A stretch of 64,000 bases of DNA from Myxococcota bacterium (GCA_025057315.1 JANWXW010000040.1:1-64000); one strand, 5' to 3'; shown: positions 9,777 through 19,790, counted from the first letter of the stretch. The notes: generated by a model not told the origin, from the sequence alone. Program-made: numbers and translations.

Positions 9777-11253
9777 CGTACTGGCCGTGGGGGTTGTGCT
9801 CGGACCGCTCGCCAGCTGGGGGGGGGGCCCGACAGCGGCCCCAACATCAGAGACGCCTCCGTTTGCGCGGGTGATGGACGCGGTGCGCCGCGGCGATCTG
9901 GTCGAGACGGCCCGCCTGTGCTGGGCATACCTTCAGGGGCGCCAGCGCGGCCAGCAGCCCGATGAGGCGGGCGCCGGCGACAAGAGAGACAGCGCGACCT
10001 ACTACCTGGGCGAGGCTTTGGAGCGCCTGGGATATGTCCATGCAGCCATCGACCGCTATGCCGAGATTGTGACCGAGCGCCGTGCACCGCAGCTGGTGCC
10101 CCGCGCCCTGGCCGCGCTTGAACGCCTCTCGCGGGCAAACCGCCATAACGAGGAGGCCATCGCCCACGCTGGCGTGCTGAGCGCGGCCGAGTTCGAGGAG
10201 CTGCCGCCTCTTCTCTCTTCTTTTATACATTACCGTCAGGTTATCGACGATCTGCGCCAGGGACACGATGCGTGGGCGATGCGCCATCTGGAACGCATCG
10301 GTCCAGATACGCCCTACTTTCCCAGAGCGCTGTATGCTCGGGCGGTGTGGCGGCTGGGGCGAAACGAGACGGAAGCTGCCCTTAAGGACTTCTGCGCCGT
10401 CATCGACCATCCCCAGACGTCGCCCGAGCTGCGCGCCCGGGCACTCCAGCAGCGGGCACGCATGCACTACAACCGTGGGCTATGGCAGCAGGCCTACGCC
10501 GATCTCGACAAGGTGGATCTGCACCATGTGTCGGGCAGCGAGGTGTTGCTGGAAAAAGCCTGGGCCATGTACCACGCCCGCAACTTTCGCGCCGCGCTCG
10601 GGCTGCTACACGCCCTGGGCGCCCCCAGCTACGCGGATCGGTTCATGCCAGAGCGCTACCTGCTGCGCAGCCTGATTTTTGGCAAGTACTGCCACTTCCG
10701 TGCTGCAAAGCGCAGCATCGAGATGTTTCGACAAAAATTTGCCAATGAAATCAATGCGTTGCGAAATGGCTCTCGCCCTGAAGAAGTGACTGTCCTGCGA
10801 CGCGCCGCCTTCGAGCGGACCGCATCCACCGGCCCTGGCCTGCTGGAGGCGCTGCTGGTCCAGCTCGCCATCGAGAAGGGACGCGTTGGCAGCGAGCGCT
10901 CTTGGGGGTCGCCAGCGCAGGCCGGCTCCCTCAACCATCATTTGGCCCGCTACTACGATTTCAAGATGCGTGGGCTCCGCTTCCAGCAGGCACAGCTGCT
11001 CCGCACCGCGTCGGAACAAGTGGCCAGCGAGCTGCTTCATGCCAACGAGCAGATGAACCTACTAGAGTACGAGGTCGGTCTGGGAATTTATCGCCGCATC
11101 AGTCGCGAGGCGCGCATGGCGGCAACTGGGTCTGAGCGACGCAGGAACATCCCCCGGATCTCGGACGAGATCTACTTCCACTTCGACGGCGAGTACTGGA
11201 CGGACGAGTTGCCTGATATGCAGTTCTTCATTGAGGACCGATGCGTCGATTGA
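9733..11253 (+). CDS. Exported TPR-type protein (GltC/NfsC-like position)
   Basis: Signal-like N-term; TPR-like helices (SATYYLGEALERLGYVHAAIDRYAEIV, YPRALYARAVWRLGRNETEAALKDF-type); overlaps both neighbours. Confidence 0.78.
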   Translation: MSSIYPSGHRLTCASVLAVGVVLGPLASWGGGPTAAPTSETPPFARVMDAVRRGDLVETARLCWAYLQGRQRGQQPDEAGAGDKRDSATYYLGEALERLGYVHAAIDRYAEIVTERRAPQLVPRALAALERLSRANRHNEEAIAHAGVLSAAEFEELPPLLSSFIHYRQVIDDLRQGHDAWAMRHLERIGPDTPYFPRALYARAVWRLGRNETEAALKDFCAVIDHPQTSPELRARALQQRARMHYNRGLWQQAYADLDKVDLHHVSGSEVLLEKAWAMYHARNFRAALGLLHALGAPSYADRFMPERYLLRSLIFGKYCHFRAAKRSIEMFRQKFANEINALRNGSRPEEVTVLRRAAFERTASTGPGLLEALLVQLAIEKGRVGSERSWGSPAQAGSLNHHLARYYDFKMRGLRFQQAQLLRTASEQVASELLHANEQMNLLEYEVGLGIYRRISREARMAATGSERRRNIPRISDEIYFHFDGEYWTDELPDMQFFIEDRCVD

Positions 11254-14200
11254 GCGCCTCCCCCGTATGCGCCCTGCTGGTGTGTGTACTGGCAGGCTGC
11301 GCGGCACCGCCTAGGCCCCGTGCTGCCGGCATCGAGAACGTGGTGGTCCGGCTGCAGCGCGACGTGGCCAAGGTGGACCGCGCTATCGAGGCCACCAAGC
11401 GCCTGCTTGCGCTGGCACACTCGGCCCCCTATGTGCCCGACCTGTACATGCGGTTGGCCGAGCTGTACGCGGAGCAGTCGCGGTATCAGTACCTGATCTC
11501 CTACGAGAGCGATCCCAGAAGGCGCCGCGCTGTGGTGTCTATCCCAGCCCGATTGCTCAAGGAGCAAGCGGTCCAGCTCTATGACCGCGTTGCGCGGGAG
11601 TTTCCCGACTATCCGGATCTGGACAAAGCGCTTTTCTTTAAAGGACACGAGCTGCGCGAGTTGGGTAGCTACGAAGACATGATCGCTACGTTTGAGCGCC
11701 TTGTGCGCGATTTTCCCAAGTCCCGCTTCCGCCATCAGGCGCTCATCATCCTGGGTGACTACCACTTTGACCGCAGCAACTTCTCGCGCGCCGAGGACTA
11801 CTACCGCAAGGTGATCGCCGATGCGGAAGGGCCACAGCATGCGATGGCGCGCTACAAGCTCGCCTGGTCGCGTCAGAACCAGAACGATTGCAAGGGAGCG
11901 CTCGCCTTCTTCGAGGCTGCGGCCCGCACCCAGGGTCCGGCAGCAGCCGGTGCAGCAGCAGAGCCAGGACGCAAGCTGGATATCCGCAGGGAGGCGCTGG
12001 TGGACTCGGGATTCTGCTATACGGAGGTGCGTCGGCCAGAGGAGGCCGTGTCCTTCTACCGCTCCTTGGCCGAGAGCCGGGCCGCCTACCTGGCAGCGCT
12101 GTCGAAGCTGGCCAGACGCTACCACAGCAAGGGGCAGTTTAAGGCTGCAGCCCCGCTGTATCGGGAGATCCTCGAGGTGGATCCAAACCATGAGGATGCG
12201 CTGGAATTCGTTCAGCGCCTCTATGAGGGTCTGCAGAAGAGCCCCTCGCCACAGACAGTGGATCGGGATGTAGACATCATCGTGCGCGTGACGGCATTGC
12301 GCTACTTCAACCCGGCCACACCGGAGGCCACGCGCAAGGCAATGGTCCATGACTTCGAGGTGTATGCCCGCGACTTGGCCACCAAGGCGCAGCTGGTGGC
12401 CAGGGATTCGGGAGATGCTCGTCTGCTGGACACCGTGGCCACTGCCTACGAGCGCTACCTGTCATTTTTTCGCGATGTGACGGGGTCGAAGGAATCGCAG
12501 GCGATCGAGGCCAATCTGGCCGATGTGCTGTTTGCTGCCAGGCGCTACATTGCGGCCGGACGTGCCTACGAGGCGGTCGCTGGGAGGAAAAGCACAGGTG
12601 CAGCCGAACGCAAGAGCGCCCTGTTCTCTGCTGCCGCGGCCTATGCCCAGGCCCTCAAGGCCTCCAAGCAGCTCAGCCCCTACGAGGGGGTGGCAGCCCG
12701 GGCCGGTCTGTACCGGGTGGGGCGCCAGTACATTGCACTCTACCCGCAAGCAGACAATGTAGCGGAACTTAAGTTCAACATTGCAAATGCCTTGTATGAG
12801 GAAGGGAATTTTCGCGAGGCCATCGTCCGCTTCATGTCACTGGCCGAGCAATATCCCGACACGCGCGAGGGTCAGGTCGCAGCACAGCTGTCACTGGACT
12901 GCTACCGCCTCTTGTTCGACATGGAAGGGCTGGCGCGGGCTGGCCAGCGGCTGCTGGCCCATGCGCGCATCAAGGATGAGGGCCTGCGCAGCAAGATCGC
13001 CCAGATGGTGGCCGCGGCGCAGCAGCGGCAGCTAGATGTCCTCACCGTGACGGCAGGGACAAGTGAGCGTGGTGCGGAGGCGCTGCTCAGCTTTGCTGCA
13101 CGCAACGTGGGCAGCGTCCTGGGTGAAAAGGCACTGCTCAATGCATTCATGGCAGCACGCGAGCAGCAGGACCTGGCGCAGCTGGTCAAGATCGGCGACC
13201 AGCTCCTGCGCCACTACCCCAAATCCAGCGAGATGGTCAACGTCCTGACCACGCTCGGTAAGTTGACAGCACAAGCGGCACAGTTCGACGATGCGGCGCG
13301 TTACCTCGTCGAGGCAGCTCGACGGGAGACGACAGCGGCACGCGGCCTGGAGATGGAGCGCACCGCAGCCGTGCTGCTGGCGCAGCGCGGGGACCGCCGA
13401 GGGGCCGAGGAGGGCCTGCGCCGGCTCCAGCAGGTGGGCGCGCCGTTGGCGCTGCAGCTCGATGTGGTACAGGCACTGGCCGAGCTGTACCGGCGCAGCG
13501 GAGATCACGGGGCCCTGATCGAGCTGCTGAAGGGCTATCCCCAGTCCCCACCGGAGCTGCGCATGGATGGCATTCGCGCGCAGCTCCAGGCCGGCGTGCC
13601 ACTGGACCGGCTGGCTCCGGACTTGAGGGCCCTCGGTGGCGTGCCCGGTGCCGTCGGTGCAGAGGCGCGCCTGCTTCTGGCAGAGCTGGCACGGCAGCAG
13701 CTTGACGCCATTGCCTTCGGGGCCAGCCGTCGGGAGGACGCCAAGATCATCGCCCGCCGCTTCGCCCTCACCAATCAGGTAGAGGCACAGTACCTCTCCG
13801 TGGTGAAGCTGAAGCAGCCGGCCCAGGTGGTGGGGGCCCTGGGGGGGCTGGCTCTTCTGTATCAGGGCACGGCGAAGTTTCTGGACAGTGCGCCCGTGCC
13901 CGCAGGATTGTCCGCGGCCGACGCGGCGCGCTACCGAGAAGCCTTCCACGCCAAGGCGCAGCCGTTCGCCCGCAAGGCCGAAGAGGCCATCAAGACATGT
14001 GCCGACACGGCCATCCAGCTCAAGGTGTTCACGCCGGCAGCCAAGGCGTGCCTGTCAGGCCAGGCCCCCACTGGGCCATCGTTCGCTGCGGTCAGCCTGC
14101 CCCCCCGCCCCACGGTCCCCGAGGCGCCTGCCCTGCGCGCGCGCCTCATCAAGAACCCCGCCGATGGAGATGCCCTGATGCAGCTGGCACTGCTGCACCT

Positions 14201-14537
14201 CAAGGCGGGCGACCTCTACGGCGCCCGGCTTGTCGTGGAGCGGGCTCTAGAGGTCGGCGGTGGGACACTGAGTGCTGCCCATAACCTCGCGGGCGTCCTG
14301 GCCTATCAGCTCGGCGAACCCCAGGAGGCGTTCCGTCATTTCCAGGAAGCACTGCGGACGGACAGGAAAAACACACGGGCGCGGCTCAATCTGGCCACGC
14401 TCTACCGTGAGTTTGGCTACAGCAAACTAACGACATCTGAGGTCGGCGGGCTCGGAGACATTCCCGCGGAGCTACTGCGCGACCCGGCGGTGCTGCCCGG
14501 TGCCTCGCTCGACGAAGGTCCGGCGGAGAAGAAGTGA
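11241..14537 (+). CDS. Large TPR lipoprotein (AgmU/GltD/NfsD-like)
   Basis: Lipobox LLVCVLAGCAAPP; many TPR units (ALFFKGHELRELGSYEDMIATFERLVRDFPKSRFRHQALIILGDYHF...); 1098 aa. Confidence 0.82.
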   Translation: MRRLSASPVCALLVCVLAGCAAPPRPRAAGIENVVVRLQRDVAKVDRAIEATKRLLALAHSAPYVPDLYMRLAELYAEQSRYQYLISYESDPRRRRAVVSIPARLLKEQAVQLYDRVAREFPDYPDLDKALFFKGHELRELGSYEDMIATFERLVRDFPKSRFRHQALIILGDYHFDRSNFSRAEDYYRKVIADAEGPQHAMARYKLAWSRQNQNDCKGALAFFEAAARTQGPAAAGAAAEPGRKLDIRREALVDSGFCYTEVRRPEEAVSFYRSLAESRAAYLAALSKLARRYHSKGQFKAAAPLYREILEVDPNHEDALEFVQRLYEGLQKSPSPQTVDRDVDIIVRVTALRYFNPATPEATRKAMVHDFEVYARDLATKAQLVARDSGDARLLDTVATAYERYLSFFRDVTGSKESQAIEANLADVLFAARRYIAAGRAYEAVAGRKSTGAAERKSALFSAAAAYAQALKASKQLSPYEGVAARAGLYRVGRQYIALYPQADNVAELKFNIANALYEEGNFREAIVRFMSLAEQYPDTREGQVAAQLSLDCYRLLFDMEGLARAGQRLLAHARIKDEGLRSKIAQMVAAAQQRQLDVLTVTAGTSERGAEALLSFAARNVGSVLGEKALLNAFMAAREQQDLAQLVKIGDQLLRHYPKSSEMVNVLTTLGKLTAQAAQFDDAARYLVEAARRETTAARGLEMERTAAVLLAQRGDRRGAEEGLRRLQQVGAPLALQLDVVQALAELYRRSGDHGALIELLKGYPQSPPELRMDGIRAQLQAGVPLDRLAPDLRALGGVPGAVGAEARLLLAELARQQLDAIAFGASRREDAKIIARRFALTNQVEAQYLSVVKLKQPAQVVGALGGLALLYQGTAKFLDSAPVPAGLSAADAARYREAFHAKAQPFARKAEEAIKTCADTAIQLKVFTPAAKACLSGQAPTGPSFAAVSLPPRPTVPEAPALRARLIKNPADGDALMQLALLHLKAGDLYGARLVVERALEVGGGTLSAAHNLAGVLAYQLGEPQEAFRHFQEALRTDRKNTRARLNLATLYREFGYSKLTTSEVGGLGDIPAELLRDPAVLPGASLDEGPAEKK

Positions 14538-15145
14538 TGCGCACGTGGGCAGCAGTCTTCGGCGTGATCCTGGTGGCCTCCTGCAGGGGCGGCTTTGTGC
14601 GCGTGCCCGACAGGGCCTTGACCGGCCTGCCCACCGAGGGACGACGCTGGATCTTTGACGCGGAAAATGCCGTGGTGGCGGCCCTAGATGGCGTAGACAT
14701 AGCCCTGGAGGGGGTGAGGGAGGCGGACGAGCAGCGCATGCGTGCCGAGCGGAGCCTGCGGGCGGCAGAACAGCGGCGGAAATCGATCGGCACGGACTTG
14801 GGCGTCGTGGCGGCACGCAGCAGGCTCACCTGGGCCCAACTGGGGCAGCAGCTCGCACGGGAACGCCTGGAGCTGGCGCGCGACAAGGTCAGAAAGGCCC
14901 GCGCCGATCTCGAACTGGACAAGGCCCGGCTGGTGGTAGCCTATGATCTGGTGGCGACCCGAGGGTTTCGGCTCCAGCCCTTCGAGGAGCAGGCTCTGGC
15001 GGCTGCGCGCCGGGTGGAGGCCCGCCAGCGGCAAGTAGAGGCCCTGGCCAGAAAGCTCCAGCAGCAGGAGGAGCAGATGCAGCAGGCGCAGCGGCGCTAC
15101 ATCGCGCAGACGGGGGACCATGACAGCGGGGTTTGGCTTGATTAG
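14534..15145 (+). CDS. Coiled-coil lipoprotein (GltE/NfsE-like position)
   Basis: ATGA overlap; MRTWAAVFGVILVASCRGG lipobox; long charged helical region. Confidence 0.72.
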   Translation: MMRTWAAVFGVILVASCRGGFVRVPDRALTGLPTEGRRWIFDAENAVVAALDGVDIALEGVREADEQRMRAERSLRAAEQRRKSIGTDLGVVAARSRLTWAQLGQQLARERLELARDKVRKARADLELDKARLVVAYDLVATRGFRLQPFEEQALAAARRVEARQRQVEALARKLQQQEEQMQQAQRRYIAQTGDHDSGVWLD

Positions 15146-17330
15146 CACGGTGCGGCCGACATCCCCTGCGCTCTGCAGACGCCGGGGGCATGGACGGGGT
15201 GTGGAGGGCTCTGCAGCAGGGCCGGCGTGTGCCGTGCTGGGGTTGCTCCTGCTGGGCAGCGGAGCGGCGGCTGCACCTCCTTCCTTGGGGAGGTCTGGCG
15301 GATCAGCATCCATTCCACCCTTGCGGGTGCCAGCTGGACGTCCAGCGCCCTCCTCGCCCCAGCCAGCCATGGTGCACCGGGCGCCAGCGACTGCCTCCGG
15401 TGCAACCAGCATCAACGTCGAGGCCGTGACCGGGACGTCGGCCACGCCCGCAGAGGACATCGCGGCGCTGCGGCGCGCAGCCACGGCCGCACCGGGGGAC
15501 GCCGGAGCCCAGCACCGCCTGGGACTGGCCCTGCTCGCTTCATCTGATCCGGCTTCCGCGCTGCCGGTGTTGCAGAGGGCCATCCGCCTTTCCCCAACGG
15601 ACCCAGCCATTCGGCTGGACCTCGCCGTGGGCTACGCCCGGACGGGCCAGCCCCAGGCGGCTGAACGTCTGCTGCGCGAGGTCGTTGGCGCCACTCCCCC
15701 ACCTCCGCCATCGCTGCTCTACCAGGCCTGGTTTAACCTGGGCGTGATCCTCTCCAAGCAGGGCCAGCTGGAGGGGGCCCTCGCCGCGTTTGAGAACGCG
15801 GCTCGGGTGATGCCGACAGCGGAAGCCCATTTCAACCTGGCCGAGGTCCACCTCCGGCGCTACGACCGCGCGCGCGCCATTGCGGCCTACCAGCGAGCTC
15901 TTGCGGCCCAGCCCGACTGCCTTGCTTGCGGCAACAATTTGGGCAAAGCTCTGCTCGACTCTGGAGACCTAGAGGGCGCCGCCAGAACCCTGCGTGAAAC
16001 CATCCGCCTCACGGGGGGAGGCGATGCGGAGTTGCACTACAACCTGGCCGTGGTGCTGGCCAAAAAGGGAGACACGGACGGGGCCATCGCCGCTTACCGC
16101 CAGGCCATCGCGTTGCGTCCTGACCACGCAGAAGCGCACAACAACCTTGCCGTGCTGCTCGGCTCACGCGGTGGCGCCCAGGGGCTCGCCGAGATGCTGA
16201 AAGAACTGGACCTGGCACTCAAGGCTCGCCCGCGCTTTGCGCTCGCGAGCTACAACCGCGGCGTGGTGCTGCTCAGCCGAGGAGAGGCAGACCAGGCGCT
16301 ACAAGCCTTCCGGGATGCGCTCCAGGACGACCCCAAGATGGCCGACGCATATCGAGGCATGGGGGATGCCTTCTTCCTCAAGGGCAAGATCGCCCTGGCG
16401 AAGGAAGCCTACACCGAGGCGCTGCGGCTGAACCCGGGAGACGCCGAGACCCAGCGACAGATTAGCCTGGCGCTGGCGCGCTCGGGCAGCCCAGAGGAGG
16501 CCCTGCGGCGTCTGCGGGATCTGGTGCGGCAAAGCCCGGAGGACGGACGCACCCGCTTTTTCCTGGCCCGGATGCTGGCGGAGATGGGTGAGAGCGCGGA
16601 GGCAGAACGCGAGTACCGAGAGGCTCTGCGGCGCCTGCCTCGGGACGCCGAGATCTTGTTTGCTCTGGGAGAACTGTTGGCAGCGCAGGGCCGTACCGCT
16701 GAGGCCCTGCGGCAGTACGAGGCGGCGCTGCGCGTAGACGAAAGCCACGCACCGGCCTGGTTCCGTGTCGCCCAGGCGGCCAGCGGCGCTGGAGACTATG
16801 CTCGTGCCATCGAGGGGTTCACGCGGGCAGCACGCCTGGAGCCCCGGCTCGCTGCCGAGGCCTATCTGCACCTGGGAGAAGTCTATTATCGACGACGGAA
16901 CCTGTCCAAGGAGATCGAGGCCTACCGGGAGGCGCTTCGCATCCGGCCCGACTACGGCGAGGCCCGGGCAGAGCTGGCGTTCGCGCTGCATCGCGATCGG
17001 AAGTTCGCGGAGGCACTCGCCGAGGCACGGCGCGCCGTGCGCGAGGCCAGCGACTATGCCCGCGCCCACTACTACCTGGGCGTGCTGCTATATCGATCAG
17101 GTGCATTTGACGAGGCGCTCGCCGAGTTGCAGACGGCTGTCCGTTTGGCTCCGGAGATGGCCGAGGCCCACCTGGCCCTTGGTCATCTGCTCTGGCAAGT
17201 CAAGAAGGACCGCGCCGGCGCCCAGGCAGCGCTGGAGGCGGCGCTTAAGGCCCGCCCGGGCTATGGCGACGCCCAGGAGGCGCTGCGCGAGCTGAACGCT
17301 GCTGCCCCGCAACCGTCGCCGCCTCGGTGA
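15120..17330 (+). CDS. Tetratricopeptide repeat protein
   Basis: Numerous canonical TPRs (LHYNLAVVLAKKGDTDGAIAAYRQAIALRPDHAEAHNNLAVLL). Confidence 0.88.
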   Translation: MTAGFGLISTVRPTSPALCRRRGHGRGVEGSAAGPACAVLGLLLLGSGAAAAPPSLGRSGGSASIPPLRVPAGRPAPSSPQPAMVHRAPATASGATSINVEAVTGTSATPAEDIAALRRAATAAPGDAGAQHRLGLALLASSDPASALPVLQRAIRLSPTDPAIRLDLAVGYARTGQPQAAERLLREVVGATPPPPPSLLYQAWFNLGVILSKQGQLEGALAAFENAARVMPTAEAHFNLAEVHLRRYDRARAIAAYQRALAAQPDCLACGNNLGKALLDSGDLEGAARTLRETIRLTGGGDAELHYNLAVVLAKKGDTDGAIAAYRQAIALRPDHAEAHNNLAVLLGSRGGAQGLAEMLKELDLALKARPRFALASYNRGVVLLSRGEADQALQAFRDALQDDPKMADAYRGMGDAFFLKGKIALAKEAYTEALRLNPGDAETQRQISLALARSGSPEEALRRLRDLVRQSPEDGRTRFFLARMLAEMGESAEAEREYREALRRLPRDAEILFALGELLAAQGRTAEALRQYEAALRVDESHAPAWFRVAQAASGAGDYARAIEGFTRAARLEPRLAAEAYLHLGEVYYRRRNLSKEIEAYREALRIRPDYGEARAELAFALHRDRKFAEALAEARRAVREASDYARAHYYLGVLLYRSGAFDEALAELQTAVRLAPEMAEAHLALGHLLWQVKKDRAGAQAALEAALKARPGYGDAQEALRELNAAAPQPSPPR

Positions 17331-17344
17331 CAGGACGAAGTACC

Positions 17345-17926
17345 ATGCGCAACCTCATCTCCTACGTGCTGCTCGCCGCCCTGATGGCCATTGCCAGTTG
17401 CGAGGAACAGGGCGCGCCCCTTCCCCCGGGCAGTCCGGGTGCTCCGTGCACCTGCACCATGGAACATCCAGACTCCTGCCGTATTTCCTACCGCAACCCC
17501 CAGATCTGTCCTGATCTCAGCCCGGTGAAGTTCTGCAGCCGTTTCGTTGGCAGCAGCTACAGCACCGACGTGCTCATTTTCAACCGTGGCTACGCCCCGC
17601 TGCGCATCGAGAGCGTCAGCCTCCTTGGCGACGAGCACTGCGCCTTTGACCCACCACAGAGTTCGTTTATACCGGGCCAGAGCGTGATCGAGCACATGCG
17701 CAGCGAGAGCATCCGGCTCACCTTCCGACCGCGCAAGCTCGGACCCCACTTCGGCGTGCTGCGCCTGGTGAGCAATGCCGAGAACTTCCGTCAGCTCGAC
17801 ATCGCGGTGTGTGGTCAGGGCATCATGCCAGGGATGCCAGCAGGACCCGATGGAGGCTCCTGCCTAGAGTGCATGAGGCCCACGTCGGACCGCCCCGCCT
17901 GCGGCGGTCCTGATGGCGGGACATGA
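17345..17926 (+). CDS. Lipoprotein, ASH/choice-of-anchor-like beta domain
   Basis: MRNLISYVLLAALMAIASCEE lipobox; TDVLIFNRGYAPLRIESVSLLGDEHCAF...IRLTFRPRKLGPHFGVLRLVSNAEN. Confidence 0.72.
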   Translation: MRNLISYVLLAALMAIASCEEQGAPLPPGSPGAPCTCTMEHPDSCRISYRNPQICPDLSPVKFCSRFVGSSYSTDVLIFNRGYAPLRIESVSLLGDEHCAFDPPQSSFIPGQSVIEHMRSESIRLTFRPRKLGPHFGVLRLVSNAENFRQLDIAVCGQGIMPGMPAGPDGGSCLECMRPTSDRPACGGPDGGT

Positions 17927-18912
17927 ATCGTACCGGTGTGCTGCTGCTGGTGGCTATGCTCGGCTGCGCGCCGGTCCGGTCTACTCCACCTTCGGCCTCG
18001 GCGCGGGCGCCGCTGGTGCCACCCCTCACTGAGCCCGAGCGCATCCGGCAGATGGAGACCGACCTGGCTCGCCTGACCACCGCCGATGCGGAATCTCATG
18101 CTGTCGCCTACGCCCGCCTCTCCCAACGCGCCCGGGACGGTGACCGGGCGGCCAGGACCGTGCAGCTGGTCTTTGGCATCCGCGACTCCCTGCGAGAGGG
18201 GTGCGAGGACGAGGCGGATGCCCTCGCCTTTACCCAGCAGCTCGAGCTGCTGTCGTTGCACCTTGCGCAGGCCTCGCCCGGTGAGCAGGTCTTCGCTGGC
18301 CCGACCCTCCTGCTGGCCCTCCAGGCCAACGGCCGTGCCGAGGAGCAACCAGGGGTCGCAGGGGTCATTGTTCGCGCCGGTCGCTCGGTGTGGGCTGACC
18401 ACCGCCTGGCCTTGGGCGAGTTGCTCGCTGAGGTCGCCCACGCCCTGCGACTGGGATGTCACCTCAGAGCAGCCCTGCCGCTTCTAGAAGAGGCAGTGGC
18501 CCTGCTTCAACTAGGGCCCGAGGCGGTCCGCTCGGAACCGGCGCTGCTAGCCCGGCGGGACCTGGCTACCTTGCGTTTCCTCCTTGGAGATGCCCAGAGC
18601 GCAGAGCGGGAACTCGCTGCTCTGGGCGCCGACCTCCTGCAGGTGGTGGCCGGGGAGGACCTGCAGGCGCGCATGGAAGTGGTCCAGGTGCTGCGCCGCT
18701 ACTTTGGTGCGGCGGACGGCTCTCCCCCACCGCCTCCTCGCGAGACCGGCCCGGGCTGGCAGGCCCTGCGCACCGTTCAGCAGCAGGCCTCCTGCCCGGA
18801 GGCGACGCCAGCAGACCCGCGGCTGGTCCGGGTCCCACTCCCCCCTCCTGCCTGCCAGGCCGCATCCGGGACGCGCTTTTCACCTCTTCCGCCAAGAGCC
18901 CCCCGCAAGTAG
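17923..18912 (+). CDS. Lipoprotein of unknown function
   Basis: ATGA overlap; MNRTGVLLLVAMLGCAPVRS lipobox; helical, TPR-like. Confidence 0.7.
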   Translation: MNRTGVLLLVAMLGCAPVRSTPPSASARAPLVPPLTEPERIRQMETDLARLTTADAESHAVAYARLSQRARDGDRAARTVQLVFGIRDSLREGCEDEADALAFTQQLELLSLHLAQASPGEQVFAGPTLLLALQANGRAEEQPGVAGVIVRAGRSVWADHRLALGELLAEVAHALRLGCHLRAALPLLEEAVALLQLGPEAVRSEPALLARRDLATLRFLLGDAQSAERELAALGADLLQVVAGEDLQARMEVVQVLRRYFGAADGSPPPPPRETGPGWQALRTVQQQASCPEATPADPRLVRVPLPPPACQAASGTRFSPLPPRAPRK

Positions 18913-19016
18913 CTCAGGCACGCTGAAAGAGGAGAAGATGCTGCCTGTCTCAAACGTTCGTTGTCCCTCGTTCGCAGGGCTGCTACCCTTATGGAGCGCC
19001 TGGAGGCGTCCCCATC

Positions 19017-19721
19017 ATGGACTATCGCGCATTCGAGCAGAGGCTGCTGGAAACCATCTTTACCACCGATTACCAGCTTACCCCTGCAACCATCGCGTAC
19101 CTGTACAAGATCTCGGTCCAGGAGGCATCTGACCTCCTCCAACAGGCCGCCGTGGCCGGCCTGCTCAACATCGAGACCGATGAGGAGGGCAACCTCATCT
19201 ATTCTTACCCACATCGGACCAGGCTGAAGCGGGAGGGAGACCGGTCTGGCACGGGCTCCGACGAGACCTCGGCCAGCTCGCTGGTCCGGGCGCAACCACG
19301 TGCGCTGGACCAGCCGGCCTCTGCCTCCACGGACCAGGCCGGGGCCTTGGCATTGGCCGAGACCGGAACGGATACGCACGGACGCTGCCCTTTCTGCAAC
19401 GAGATCATTTTGCTCGGCGCCAAGAAGTGCCGCTACTGCCACGAGTACCTGGACTACACGATGCGCGACCTGCAGGCGCTGCGGCACCCTGCCGGGGCGA
19501 GGCAGCCGGCTGTGGCGCTCGTCCCCTGGAACGGGCTCCAGCCGGCACTGCTGAGCTTCTTTGTGCCTGGCCTGGGCCAGATCTGCACCGGGCGGGTGCC
19601 AGCGGGGCTCCTATGGATGATGTTTACCATCCTTGGCTACATTCCGCTGGTCATCCCTGGCCTCATCCTGCATATCCTCTGCATCATCAACGCGGCCAAG
19701 CCGCCGCGTCAGGCCACGTAG
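19017..19721 (+). CDS. Winged-helix-like / zinc-ribbon / TM2-like membrane protein
   Basis: CPFCNEIILLGAKKCRYCHEYLD zinc ribbon; ALLSFFVPGLGQICTGRVPAGLLWMMFTILGYIPLVIPGLILHILCIINA. Confidence 0.8.
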   Translation: MDYRAFEQRLLETIFTTDYQLTPATIAYLYKISVQEASDLLQQAAVAGLLNIETDEEGNLIYSYPHRTRLKREGDRSGTGSDETSASSLVRAQPRALDQPASASTDQAGALALAETGTDTHGRCPFCNEIILLGAKKCRYCHEYLDYTMRDLQALRHPAGARQPAVALVPWNGLQPALLSFFVPGLGQICTGRVPAGLLWMMFTILGYIPLVIPGLILHILCIINAAKPPRQAT

Positions 19722-19734
19722 CAGGCTGCGACCG

Positions 19735-19775
19735 TAGGCTGTCCAGGCCAGCTGGACAGTGTAACTTACAGCCTA
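19735..19775. other. Overlapping, mutually exclusive hairpins
   Basis: CTGTCCAG(19739-46)/CTGGACAG(19752-59) versus TAGGCTGT(19735-42)/ACAGCCTA(19768-75). Confidence 0.5.
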
Positions 19776-19790
19776 GCACAAGAGAAGCAC

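Noticed and set aside
11172-12350. 392-aa minus-strand ORF
   Set aside because: Antisense to the well-supported TPR lipoprotein; no motif.
13032-13949. 305-aa minus-strand ORF
   Set aside because: Antisense to the same TPR gene; Gln/His/Leu-rich shadow frame.
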